Made by a program: the position numbers and the translations under genes. 7,572 bases of DNA from CAUZRD01 sp963582255 (GTDB lineage Bacteria > Pseudomonadota > Alphaproteobacteria > Rhizobiales > TMED25): NCBI GenBank assembly GCA_963582255.1, contig CAUZRD010000101.1, forward strand, positions 1-7,572, in the 5' to 3' direction. Positions within the stretch are counted from its first letter, which is position 1; every line of letters starts with the position of its first letter. This document shows positions 1-6,351 of this stretch, piece after piece. Below the pieces are notes generated by a model. That model saw only the letters and a list, made by a program, of their open reading frames with translations, did not search any database and had not been told where the DNA came from.

Positions 1-136
1 TGTTTCCAAATTTGGATTGAAGGGCTTGCACATTGCGGTCAAAAAATCGTGCTAGGTCGCGTAATTCGTTCTCTTGGCCTTCATCGCAGGCAAGATCAAA
101 CACCCGGCGGTTGATGTTAACGGAGACCTTGGCCAT
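1..136 (-). CDS. zapA: Cell division protein ZapA, N-terminal part (cut by window edge)
   Basis: The minus strand from an ATG at 136 encodes 45 residues before the window ends. The start (MAKVSVNINRRVFDLAC, then DEGQENELRDLARFFD) follows the ZapA family pattern: a short beta strand ending in a V-x-I-N turn, a second strand with R-x-F/Y-x-L-x-C, then the E-x-x-L-x-x-L-A helix leading into the coiled coil. ZapA is a cytoplasmic protein that binds FtsZ and bundles its filaments in the division ring. A clear Shine-Dalgarno sequence (AGGG, complement of 143-146) sits a few bases upstream of the ATG, so the start is well supported. It lies 33 bases downstream of the DUF4164-type gene and is probably co-transcribed with it. 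The C-terminal dimerisation coiled coil is outside the window. Identity is from sequence pattern only; confidence is good because the whole N-terminal head is present. Confidence 0.88.
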   Translation of the reverse strand, partial: MAKVSVNINRRVFDLACDEGQENELRDLARFFDRNVQALQSKFGN

Positions 137-169
137 ATTTTTCCCTGCCTTAGACGAGCGAAACTCGCG

Positions 170-487
170 CTATTTTATGTTTGTAAGAATCGAACGTAGA
201 TTAGCCGTCACCTTATCGAGATGCTCCGAAACTTTTGCTCCAGCCGCATCAAGGCGTGACGCCTTTGCTTTCACCTGATTGAGTTCAAGGGCCAGTTTTG
301 AGCGATCACCCAAGAGGACTTCCAGCTCTCGCTCAAGTACACTCACCGTTTTGCCCTCGCGCACTTTTATCGACAGAGCTGCCTCAAGTGCGTCAATCGC
401 CAGGTTCAACCGCTCAAGTGCGGTTGTAATTTGATCATCTGCCTGATCGTAGGAGCTATGCTCACTCGAAGCTGTCTGTGCGCTCAT
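170..487 (-). CDS. Small coiled-coil protein, DUF4164 type
   Basis: This encodes 105 residues from the ATG at 487 to a TAG at 170-172. After an acidic, polar N-terminus (residues 1-18) almost all of the chain (about 19-101) has the a/d leucine and valine spacing of one long alpha-helical coiled coil, rich in Glu, Lys and Ala. There is no signal peptide or membrane segment, so it is presumably cytoplasmic. Size, composition and position immediately upstream of zapA match DUF4164 proteins of alphaproteobacteria, whose function is not established. The reading frame stays open upstream to a TTG at 551-553, adding 22 residues (127 aa); I prefer the ATG because the added segment is not coiled-coil-like, but its ribosome binding site is weak (a GGGG about 14 bases upstream), so the start is uncertain. 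A link to cell division is an inference from the shared transcript with zapA. Confidence 0.72.
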   Translation of the reverse strand: MSAQTASSEHSSYDQADDQITTALERLNLAIDALEAALSIKVREGKTVSVLERELEVLLGDRSKLALELNQVKAKASRLDAAGAKVSEHLDKVTANLRSILTNIK

Positions 488-616
488 GATAAATACTGAA
501 ACCCCATGATTACTGCCCAGGAATTTGGCTACACCAGTCCTATTTTCAAGCAACCTTTACTCATCTATCATCGATTGGCCGACATTAGTTGTATCGGATC
601 GTGCTGATCAAAAGCG

Positions 617-634
617 CTAAGAAACTGATCTTAG
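617..634. promoter_or_regulatory. Inverted repeat CTAAGA-N6-TCTTAG, possible operator
   Basis: CTAAGA at 617-622 and TCTTAG at 629-634 form a perfect 6-bp dyad around 6 bases. It overlaps the -10 box of the candidate minus-strand promoter. A third copy of CTAAGA lies at 658-663, 41 bases from the first. An operator for a regulator of the divergent genes is possible; no known regulator's consensus is claimed, and a 6-bp dyad can occur by chance. Confidence 0.3.
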
Positions 635-657
635 GCACCACCGCAATGAACCGTCAA
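628..657 (-). promoter_or_regulatory. Candidate promoter for the DUF4164-zapA transcript
   Basis: On the minus strand, TTGACG (complement of 652-657) is followed after 18 bases by TAAGAT (complement of 628-633). These match the sigma-70-type consensus at 5 of 6 and 4 of 6 positions. Transcription would start near 621, giving a leader of about 130 bases before the ATG at 487. The -10 box lies inside a CTAAGA/TCTTAG inverted repeat. This is a motif match by eye only. Confidence 0.4.
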
Positions 658-659
658 CT

Positions 660-688
660 AAGATGAACGCGTTGTGCTAGTTCATCTT
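660..688. promoter_or_regulatory. Perfect 9-bp dyad in the divergent region, possible operator or RNA hairpin
   Basis: AAGATGAAC at 660-668 and GTTCATCTT at 680-688 are exact reverse complements separated by 11 bases. The arm centres are 20 bp apart, about two turns of B-DNA, as expected for a site bound by a dimer on one face. Neither strand has a T-run after it, so it does not look like a Rho-independent terminator. It could also fold as an RNA stem-loop if the tkt transcript starts upstream. It is the strongest dyad I found in the intergenic region. Confidence 0.5.
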
Positions 689-762
689 CAAAGTTATGGC
701 GATTCAGTATGCTTTTTCTGGCCATAAGCTCTTCCGGCGCTGATAATCACGGTCGCCCCGCA

Positions 763-790
763 TTGACAGGTCGCACCATGGTGGTATGTG
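763..790 (+). promoter_or_regulatory. Candidate promoter for the tkt-gap-pgk-fba operon
   Basis: A perfect TTGACA at 763-768 is followed after 16 bases by TATGTG at 785-790, which keeps only the TAT half of the -10 consensus. Alphaproteobacterial housekeeping promoters commonly have a well-conserved -35 and a loose -10, so this is plausible. Transcription would begin near 797, leaving a leader of about 155 bases before the tkt ATG. Other starts further upstream cannot be excluded. Confidence 0.38.
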
Positions 791-940
791 AACGCGAACT
801 TTTAGTCACGAGTGGGATAAGCGCCGGCTTGCCAGTCAAGAAGGGAAATCTTCCATCCTGCCGGATGGGCCCAATCACTACCGGCATTGCAGGAGTTTAT
901 GTGTTCCCATCGTACCCCGTGGTGCTATCCAAGAAGAATC

Positions 941-944
941 AAGG
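941..944 (+). promoter_or_regulatory. Ribosome binding site that sets the tkt start
   Basis: AAGG lies 7 bases before the ATG at 952-954, standard Shine-Dalgarno spacing. None of the in-frame upstream starts (ATG at 709, 778 and 865; GTG at 901) has an equally placed site. This supports 952 as the start. Confidence 0.65.
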
Positions 945-951
945 TTTAAAA

Positions 952-2988
952 ATGCAGACAACGGAGCCGAACCAGAGATCCAATGATGAACGGGCTTGCC
1001 CAACGGTTACTCATCGCGAATTAGCTAACGCTGTTCGGGCTCTGGCGATGGATGGTGTGGAAGCCGCTAAAAGCGGCCATCCAGGCATGCCGATGGGTGC
1101 TGCCGATATTGCAACCGTCCTATTTACGAAATTTATGAAATTCGATGCATGTGACCCGCATTGGTTCGATCGCGACCGGTTTGTGCTCTCAGCCGGACAC
1201 GGCTCCATGCTGATTTACTCACTGCTCTATCTTCTGGGCTTTGAGGGCATGGCTCTCGATGAGCTTAAAAGATTTCGCCAGCTTGGATCTCTAACCCCAG
1301 GTCATCCTGAATATGGTCATGTTCCTGGAGTCGAGGTTACCACTGGTCCGCTTGGGCAAGGTCTGGCTAGCGCGGTCGGTATGGCGATCGCCGAGAAGAT
1401 GATGGCGTCTCAATTTGGGGATGATCTGGTCAATCATCGCACCTATGTATTGGCCGGTGATGGCGATCTCATGGAGGGCATATCACATGAGGCGATCTCC
1501 TTGGCCGGACACCTCAGATTAAATAAGTTGATGGTTTTGTTCGATGACAATCAGATTAGCATTGACGGCCCTGTCAGTCTTTCTGAGAGCGGTGATCAAC
1601 TCGGGCGATTTATTGCTGCTGGCTGGAGTGTACAGCGAATCGACGGGCATGATTGCGATGCTATCGCGGCTGCGATTGAAGATGCCCAAGGATCTGAGCT
1701 TCCTTCGCTGATTGCCTGCCGTACCACGATTGGTTATGGGGCTCCAAACAAGCAGGGCACAGCCGGAGTTCACGGAGCGCCACTTGGTGAGAGCGAATAT
1801 GCCGCGGCTAGAGTTGAGCTCGGCATTGACTACGCAGCATTTGATCCGCCAATGGATGTGCGTGATGCTTGGCGTATGGCCGGGTTGCGTGGCCGTCACA
1901 ATCGAAAGGACTGGGAAGAAACTGTCCTGCAGTTGAATGCCGATACCCGCGCCCAGTTTGAACTTCGGTTGAGTGGGAATCTTCCCGTAGAATTGGCGCA
2001 GGTCTTTACGTCAATCAAGCAGGAATTTGTGGCCAATCCAGAGGCACTTGCCTCTCGAAAATCTTCGCAGATAGTGCTTGAAGAGATCAACCCCATACTG
2101 ATCTCAACCGTTGGTGGGTCAGCCGACTTAACCGGATCGAACAACACAAAAAGCGCTGATCTAAAGCCGATCAACGCGGATGATTTCTCTGGGCGGTATA
2201 TTCATTTCGGCGTGAGAGAGCACGCTATGGCTGCCGCCATGAATGGAATTGCGCTCCATGGTGGGCTTATTCCCTATGGTGGTACGTTTCTAGTTTTCTC
2301 TGACTATTCCCGGCCAGCAATCAGATTGGCGGCATTGATGGGACAGCGCGTGATTCATGTGATGACGCATGATTCGATCGGGCTGGGTGAAGATGGTCCA
2401 ACTCATCAGCCGGTTGAGCATCTGGCGGCTTTGCGTGCCATACCAAACTTGTGTGTTTTCCGTCCAGCTGATGCCGTGGAAACCACTGAGTGCTGGCAGG
2501 TTGCTTTAGAGCGTAAAGATGGGCCCAGCGTGCTTGCGCTGTCGCGTCAAAATCTTGAGCTGTTGCGTACTGCGGTCAATGACGTCAACCTTTGTATGAA
2601 CGGTGCTTATGAAATATCGCCTAGCGATGGAAATGCGGAAGTCTCGATTTTTGCCTCTGGTTCGGAGGTTGCCATCGCTGTCGATGCTAAGCGTTTGCTG
2701 GCGGCGCAGAACATCACCGCGCGTGTGGTGTCGGTGCCTTGTCTAGATCTCTTTAATGAGAGATCTGCTGTCGATCGTGCTGCAGTCATTGGTACTTCTC
2801 TAGTGAATGTCGCTGTTGAAGCGGCGATAAAGATGGGGTGGGAGAGTATTATCGGCACTGACGGGTTATTTGTCGGCATGACTGGGTTTGGAGCCAGCGC
2901 TCCCTATAAGGAGCTTTATGAGCATTTTGGGATAACTGCTGAGCGTATCGCGACTGCCGCGCGGGAACGTCTTGAGCAAGTTGCGTAA
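952..2988 (+). CDS. tkt: Transketolase
   Basis: This encodes 678 residues, the usual bacterial transketolase size (E. coli TktA is about 660). The enzyme moves two-carbon ketol units between ketoses and aldoses (xylulose-5-P with ribose-5-P or erythrose-4-P) in the non-oxidative pentose phosphate pathway, using thiamine diphosphate and a divalent metal in the cytoplasm. The domains are in the expected order: pyrophosphate domain (about 1-330), pyrimidine domain (about 355-530) and C-terminal domain. Visible key residues are His43 in SGHPG, His83 in GHGS, the GDGDLMEG cofactor motif at 169-176 ending with Asn200 (metal ligands D170 and N200), His274 in VHGAPLG, Glu423 in FGVREHAM (activates the cofactor), His473 in THDSIGLGEDGPTHQP, and Arg532 in SRQNL. 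Residues 1-20 form a short unconserved N-terminal tail. An AAGG ribosome binding site supports this start; the frame is open for another 81 codons upstream. First gene of the probable operon, about 40 bases before gap. Confidence 0.96.
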   Translation: MQTTEPNQRSNDERACPTVTHRELANAVRALAMDGVEAAKSGHPGMPMGAADIATVLFTKFMKFDACDPHWFDRDRFVLSAGHGSMLIYSLLYLLGFEGMALDELKRFRQLGSLTPGHPEYGHVPGVEVTTGPLGQGLASAVGMAIAEKMMASQFGDDLVNHRTYVLAGDGDLMEGISHEAISLAGHLRLNKLMVLFDDNQISIDGPVSLSESGDQLGRFIAAGWSVQRIDGHDCDAIAAAIEDAQGSELPSLIACRTTIGYGAPNKQGTAGVHGAPLGESEYAAARVELGIDYAAFDPPMDVRDAWRMAGLRGRHNRKDWEETVLQLNADTRAQFELRLSGNLPVELAQVFTSIKQEFVANPEALASRKSSQIVLEEINPILISTVGGSADLTGSNNTKSADLKPINADDFSGRYIHFGVREHAMAAAMNGIALHGGLIPYGGTFLVFSDYSRPAIRLAALMGQRVIHVMTHDSIGLGEDGPTHQPVEHLAALRAIPNLCVFRPADAVETTECWQVALERKDGPSVLALSRQNLELLRTAVNDVNLCMNGAYEISPSDGNAEVSIFASGSEVAIAVDAKRLLAAQNITARVVSVPCLDLFNERSAVDRAAVIGTSLVNVAVEAAIKMGWESIIGTDGLFVGMTGFGASAPYKELYEHFGITAERIATAARERLEQVA

Positions 2989-3028
2989 TTTTTTTCAAAT
3001 TAAACTGAGTTAGATTGAAGAAGTGAAA

Positions 3029-4039
3029 ATGATGATCAGAGTAGGTATTAATGGATTTGGCCGGATCGGCCGCAATATTTTACGCGCAATCACCGAGTCG
3101 AAGCGTAGTGACATTGAAGTCGTCGCCATCAATGATCTTGGGCCGGTTAAAACCAACGCGCATCTGTTAAAATATGATTCTATTCATGGCCGCTATCCCG
3201 GCAATGTGTCGATTGATGACGATAGTATTATTGTCGATGGTAGAAATATCAAAGTCACTGCTATTCGCAATCCATCTGAGCTTCCGTGGAAAGAATTGGA
3301 CGTTGATATAGCTCTGGAATGCACGGGTATATTTGCCGATCGCGATAAGGCGAGTGCACATCTTGAAGCTGGTGCTAAGCGGGTTCTTATCTCTGCTCCA
3401 GCCACCAATGCCGATTTGACGGTCGTTTATGGAGTCAACCACGACAAGCTTGAAGCATGTCACACCGTTGTCTCTAATGCCTCCTGCACCACCAACTGTC
3501 TGGCGCCGGTCGCCCATGTTCTTAACCAGGCGGTTGGCATCCAAGCCGGCTTCATGACCACCATTCATTCCTATACTGGTGATCAGCCGACACTTGATAC
3601 AATGCATTCTGATCTTTACCGAGCGCGCGCCGCGGCAATGTCGATGATCCCGACGTCAACTGGTGCAGCCCGGGCCGTGGGGTTGGTTTTGCCTGAGCTG
3701 AACGGCAAGCTAGACGGCGTTTCTGTGCGCGTGCCAACACCTAATGTCTCTATGGTTGACTTTAAGTTCGTCGCTTCCCGAATAACCAGTGTTGAAGAGA
3801 TTAATCAGGCGATAGAGACTGCGGCGAGCAGTGGGCCACTTGCCGGTATTCTTGCTATAACGCGAGAGGAGTTGGTGTCGATGGATCTCAATCATGACAG
3901 CCATTCTGCGACCTTTCCTTTAGATCAGACAAAGGTCCTGGAAGGCACTCTGGTGCGAGTGATGGCTTGGTATGACAATGAATGGGGATTTTCTAACCGG
4001 ATGGCTGATACAGCGGTCGTGATGGGTCGGCTCATCTGA
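3029..4039 (+). CDS. gap: Glyceraldehyde-3-phosphate dehydrogenase, phosphorylating
   Basis: This encodes 336 residues, the normal length for the homotetrameric enzyme that interconverts glyceraldehyde-3-P and 1,3-bisphosphoglycerate using NAD(P) and phosphate. The N-terminal nucleotide-binding fold carries INGFGRIGRN (7-16) and Asp36 in AINDL, the usual ribose-binding acid of NAD-type enzymes. The catalytic core SNASCTTNCLAP has Cys153 as nucleophile, with His180 in HSYTGDQ as its base. The substrate region TSTGAARAVG (209-218) and the C-terminal YDNEWGFSNRM (315-325) are intact. The pair after L189-D190 is T191-M192 rather than the Leu-Pro typical of strictly NAD-specific enzymes. The start is ambiguous among GTG 3023, ATG 3029 and ATG 3032. 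A GAAGAAG purine tract at 3017-3023 is best spaced for the two ATGs, so I chose 3029. It stops 20 bases before pgk. Confidence 0.95.
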   Translation: MMIRVGINGFGRIGRNILRAITESKRSDIEVVAINDLGPVKTNAHLLKYDSIHGRYPGNVSIDDDSIIVDGRNIKVTAIRNPSELPWKELDVDIALECTGIFADRDKASAHLEAGAKRVLISAPATNADLTVVYGVNHDKLEACHTVVSNASCTTNCLAPVAHVLNQAVGIQAGFMTTIHSYTGDQPTLDTMHSDLYRARAAAMSMIPTSTGAARAVGLVLPELNGKLDGVSVRVPTPNVSMVDFKFVASRITSVEEINQAIETAASSGPLAGILAITREELVSMDLNHDSHSATFPLDQTKVLEGTLVRVMAWYDNEWGFSNRMADTAVVMGRLI

Positions 4040-4059
4040 TTAGGCAAGCAGTTCATTTT

Positions 4060-5256
4060 ATGTCGCAAATCGAATGCGTTGATACTGCTGAAGTTGCAGG
4101 CAAGCGGGTGCTGTTGCGCGTGGACCTGAATGTGCCTTTGCGCGATGGCATCGTGAGTGATTTTACTCGTATTGAGCGCGTGATTCCAACGATAAAAGAT
4201 CTGCTAGAGCGCGGTGCGGTGGTTATTTTAATCTCCCATCTTGGCCGTCCAAATGGTGAAGTCGTGCCGGAATTCTCACTTCAGCCAATTGCTGAAGCTC
4301 TGGCGACAAGGCTTGGCCAATCGGTGACATTTATCGCCACAGATTGGAGTAATGAGTCAACTGCGGGATCATCCGAAGGATTGATGCCGGGTCATGTTGC
4401 TCTGATGGAGAATGTACGATTTCATCCGGGTGAGGAAGCTAATGATCCGGAGTTTTCCAGTCAAATCGCAGCGCTTGGCGAACTTTATGTGAACGATGCC
4501 TTCTCCTCTGCCCACCGTGCCCATGCCTCAACCGTAGGTATTGCTTATCATTTGCCAGCTTTTGCCGGTCGCGCCATGTTGGCTGAAATTTCAGCACTTA
4601 CCGATGCGCTGGACTCCCCTAAGCGTCCCGTGATTGCAATTGTTGGGGGTGCCAAAATTTCCAGCAAGATTGCAGTGTTACGAAATCTACTTGATAAGGT
4701 TAATTATCTTGTGATTGGTGGTGCGATGGCCAATACTTTTATATATGCTGAAGGTGGTTCGATCGGGTCATCGCTCCATGAGCCAACCCAGGATTATGTT
4801 GCTCGCGATATAATGGAAGCCGCGCGTGAGAAAGGTTGTCAAATTGTCTTGCCACTCGATGTTATGACTGCTCGTGAACTTGTGCCGAATGTAAAATCGG
4901 AACTTTCCCAGCTGCATCAGATCGCGGCTGATGACATGATTTTGGATGTCGGGCCAAGAACTGTTGAATACGTCAACAATTTGATAGATCAAAACGCAAC
5001 TTTTTTATGGAATGGCCCTCTTGGTGCATTTGAGGTCCCACCGTTTGACCGTTCCACCATGGATATAGCCAGACATGTCGGGGAGCGGGTGCAAAGTGGC
5101 GACTTGATTGCTGTCGCTGGTGGAGGAGATACAGTTGCAGCGCTGAATGCGGCGGGTGTGGTAGAAGATTTTACTTATGTATCTACGGCTGGCGGCGCGT
5201 TTCTTGAATGGCTGGAGGGCAAGGAGTTGCCAGGCGTTGCCGCACTTATGCGTTGA
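4060..5256 (+). CDS. pgk: Phosphoglycerate kinase
   Basis: This encodes 398 residues, the family's usual length. The enzyme transfers phosphate between 1,3-bisphosphoglycerate and ADP, giving 3-phosphoglycerate and ATP, and runs in reverse in gluconeogenesis. The N-terminal substrate domain shows RVDLNVP (20-26), SHLGRP (59-64), ENVRFHPGE (117-125) and NDAFSSAHRAHAS (145-157), with the arginines that bind the phosphoglycerate. The C-terminal nucleotide domain shows GGAKISSK (196-203), GGAMANTF (220-227), LWNGPLGAFE (316-325), GGGDTVAAL (354-362) and STAGGAFLEWLEG (375-387). No catalytic motif is missing. The ribosome binding site is poor (an AGG about 15 bases upstream), so translation may depend partly on ribosomes leaving gap, 20 bases away. 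The start is supported by the alignment of residue 1 with the family N-terminus (M-S-x-I). Confidence 0.97.
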   Translation: MSQIECVDTAEVAGKRVLLRVDLNVPLRDGIVSDFTRIERVIPTIKDLLERGAVVILISHLGRPNGEVVPEFSLQPIAEALATRLGQSVTFIATDWSNESTAGSSEGLMPGHVALMENVRFHPGEEANDPEFSSQIAALGELYVNDAFSSAHRAHASTVGIAYHLPAFAGRAMLAEISALTDALDSPKRPVIAIVGGAKISSKIAVLRNLLDKVNYLVIGGAMANTFIYAEGGSIGSSLHEPTQDYVARDIMEAAREKGCQIVLPLDVMTARELVPNVKSELSQLHQIAADDMILDVGPRTVEYVNNLIDQNATFLWNGPLGAFEVPPFDRSTMDIARHVGERVQSGDLIAVAGGGDTVAALNAAGVVEDFTYVSTAGGAFLEWLEGKELPGVAALMR

Positions 5257-5287
5257 TACTAGACGATAATTTAGCGACCAAAGCGTT

Positions 5288-5291
5288 GGAG
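5288..5291 (+). promoter_or_regulatory. Ribosome binding site that sets the fba start
   Basis: GGAG lies 9 bases before the ATG at 5301-5303. The frame is open further left to 5208, inside the end of pgk, but that stretch does not resemble aldolase. The site favours 5301. Confidence 0.7.
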
Positions 5292-5300
5292 AAAAGTTAT

Positions 5301-6329
5301 ATGAACTCGGAACTCGCAGATATCGCCGCCAGAATGGTAACTCCGGGCAAGGGAATTCTTGCCGCCGATGAGAGTTCAGGCACTATTTCCAAGAGGTTTG
5401 CTCAAATTGACGTCGAATCAACTGAAGATAGTCGGCGCGACTATCGTGAGATGTTATTCCGATCTGAAACTGCAATGAGGAAATATATTTCCGGCGTCAT
5501 TCTATTTGATGAAACGCTGCGTCAAAACGCGGCCGACGGCACCCCCTTGGCGCGTTTGATTGAAGATGCTGGCGCTATTCCGGGCATCAAGGTCGATGCC
5601 GGGGCGAAGGCTTTGGCCGGATCGAACGGTGAGAAAATCACCGAAGGTCTTGATGGCCTGCGCGAGCGCCTTAGCGAATATCATCAACTTGGGGCTAGGT
5701 TCGCTAAATGGCGGGCTGTTATTGAAATTGGTGGAGGCAATCCTTCATGGAGTTGCATCAAATCAAATGCACATGCTCTGGCGCGCTACGCGGCACTATG
5801 TCAGGAGGTTGGTATTGTACCGATAGTGGAGCCGGAGATTGTGATGGATGGCCCGAATGCAAGTCATACGATTGAGGAGTGTCGTAGGGTATCACAATGG
5901 ACGTTAAACACTGTGTTTGATGAATTGTTTGAGGCCAATGTTATGCTTGAAGGTATGATATTGAAGCCGAATATGATTATTGCCGGCCAGCGTGCAGCTA
6001 AACAGGCAAGTCCGGAAGAAGTTGCCGAGCAAACAGTCGCTTGCCTTAAGGCAACAGTTCCAGCTGCGGTGCCGGGTGTCGCCTTCCTATCCGGAGGGCA
6101 GGGTGATGAACAGGCAAGCCAGCATCTCTCTCTGATAAATCAAATAGGTGGCTCACCATGGGCTTTGACCTTCTCTTATGGTCGCGCGCTGCAGCAGGCC
6201 GCGCTCAAAGCCTGGATTGGAAAGGCTGAAAACGTTGCTGCCGCGCAAAACGCATTTACGCATCGAGCGCGGATGAATGCTTTGGCTACAGCGGCGGGAT
6301 GGCGGGCAGAGCTTGAACAGATCACCTGA
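5301..6329 (+). CDS. fba: Class I fructose-bisphosphate aldolase
   Basis: This encodes 342 residues. The enzyme reversibly cleaves fructose-1,6-bisphosphate to dihydroxyacetone phosphate and glyceraldehyde-3-P through a lysine Schiff base, without metal. The sequence is clearly the eukaryote-like class I type rather than the zinc class II enzyme common in other bacteria: KGILAADESSGT (17-28, Asp23), the Schiff-base motif LKPNM with Lys222, KWRAV with Lys136, IVEPEI (175-180, Glu177 and Glu179), FLSGGQ (262-267) and FSYGRALQ (291-298). Bacterial class I members of this length are typical of alphaproteobacteria. The C-terminus is shorter than in animal aldolases and lacks their terminal tyrosine, as in other bacterial members. 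The start at 5301 has a good ribosome binding site and matches the family N-terminus. It is 44 bases after pgk and 22 before the ThiE-like gene. Confidence 0.96.
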   Translation: MNSELADIAARMVTPGKGILAADESSGTISKRFAQIDVESTEDSRRDYREMLFRSETAMRKYISGVILFDETLRQNAADGTPLARLIEDAGAIPGIKVDAGAKALAGSNGEKITEGLDGLRERLSEYHQLGARFAKWRAVIEIGGGNPSWSCIKSNAHALARYAALCQEVGIVPIVEPEIVMDGPNASHTIEECRRVSQWTLNTVFDELFEANVMLEGMILKPNMIIAGQRAAKQASPEEVAEQTVACLKATVPAAVPGVAFLSGGQGDEQASQHLSLINQIGGSPWALTFSYGRALQQAALKAWIGKAENVAAAQNAFTHRARMNALATAAGWRAELEQIT

Positions 6330-6351
6330 CATACCGGCGAGCATCGAGTAA

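Larger units (their letters stand above)
488..951. other. Divergent intergenic region between the DUF4164-type gene and tkt
   Basis: These 464 bases hold no gene I can support. They contain the candidate promoters and dyads listed separately, a small hairpin (CCATCC at 853-858, GGATGG at 863-868, 4-base loop) in the presumed tkt leader, and two GANTC sites (701-705 and 936-940), the sequence methylated by CcrM in alphaproteobacteria. The part from 709 onward is an uninterrupted frame joined to tkt, discussed under findings. I see no riboswitch signature; in particular I did not recognise a TPP-riboswitch (thi-box) core upstream of the thiamine-diphosphate-dependent tkt. Confidence 0.6.

Noticed and set aside
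33..278. 81-codon plus-strand frame across zapA and the DUF4164-type gene
   Set aside because: It is antisense to two better-supported genes, has Arg/Ser-rich shadow composition and resembles no known protein.
613..618. AGCGCT core followed by AA, resembling half of a LacI-family (CceR-like) operator
   Set aside because: Only the right half resembles the palindrome I associate with such regulators; the left half does not mirror it, and I cannot verify the consensus.
696..743. 15-codon frame starting ATG GCG ATT, ending TGA, as a possible leader peptide before tkt
   Set aside because: No proper ribosome binding site, no run of regulatory codons and no attenuator hairpin after it.
734..827. 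8-bp inverted repeat CCGGCGCT (734-741) and AGCGCCGG (820-827)
   Set aside because: The arms are 78 bases apart with no extension of pairing; an 8-bp match at this distance is likely by chance.
488..951. 6S RNA gene, which often lies close to zapA
   Set aside because: In this arrangement 6S RNA is expected downstream of zapA, outside the left edge; I saw no long rod-like fold with a central bubble in this region.
2960..3000. T-run after the tkt stop codon as a terminator before gap
   Set aside because: The only stem before it is CTTG/CAAG with a 2-base loop and little further pairing; it is too weak, and the 40-base gap to gap fits an operon.
5208..5300. N-terminal extension of aldolase overlapping the end of pgk
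   Set aside because: The extra residues are pgk sequence read in another frame; the ATG at 5301 has a good ribosome binding site and matches the family N-terminus.
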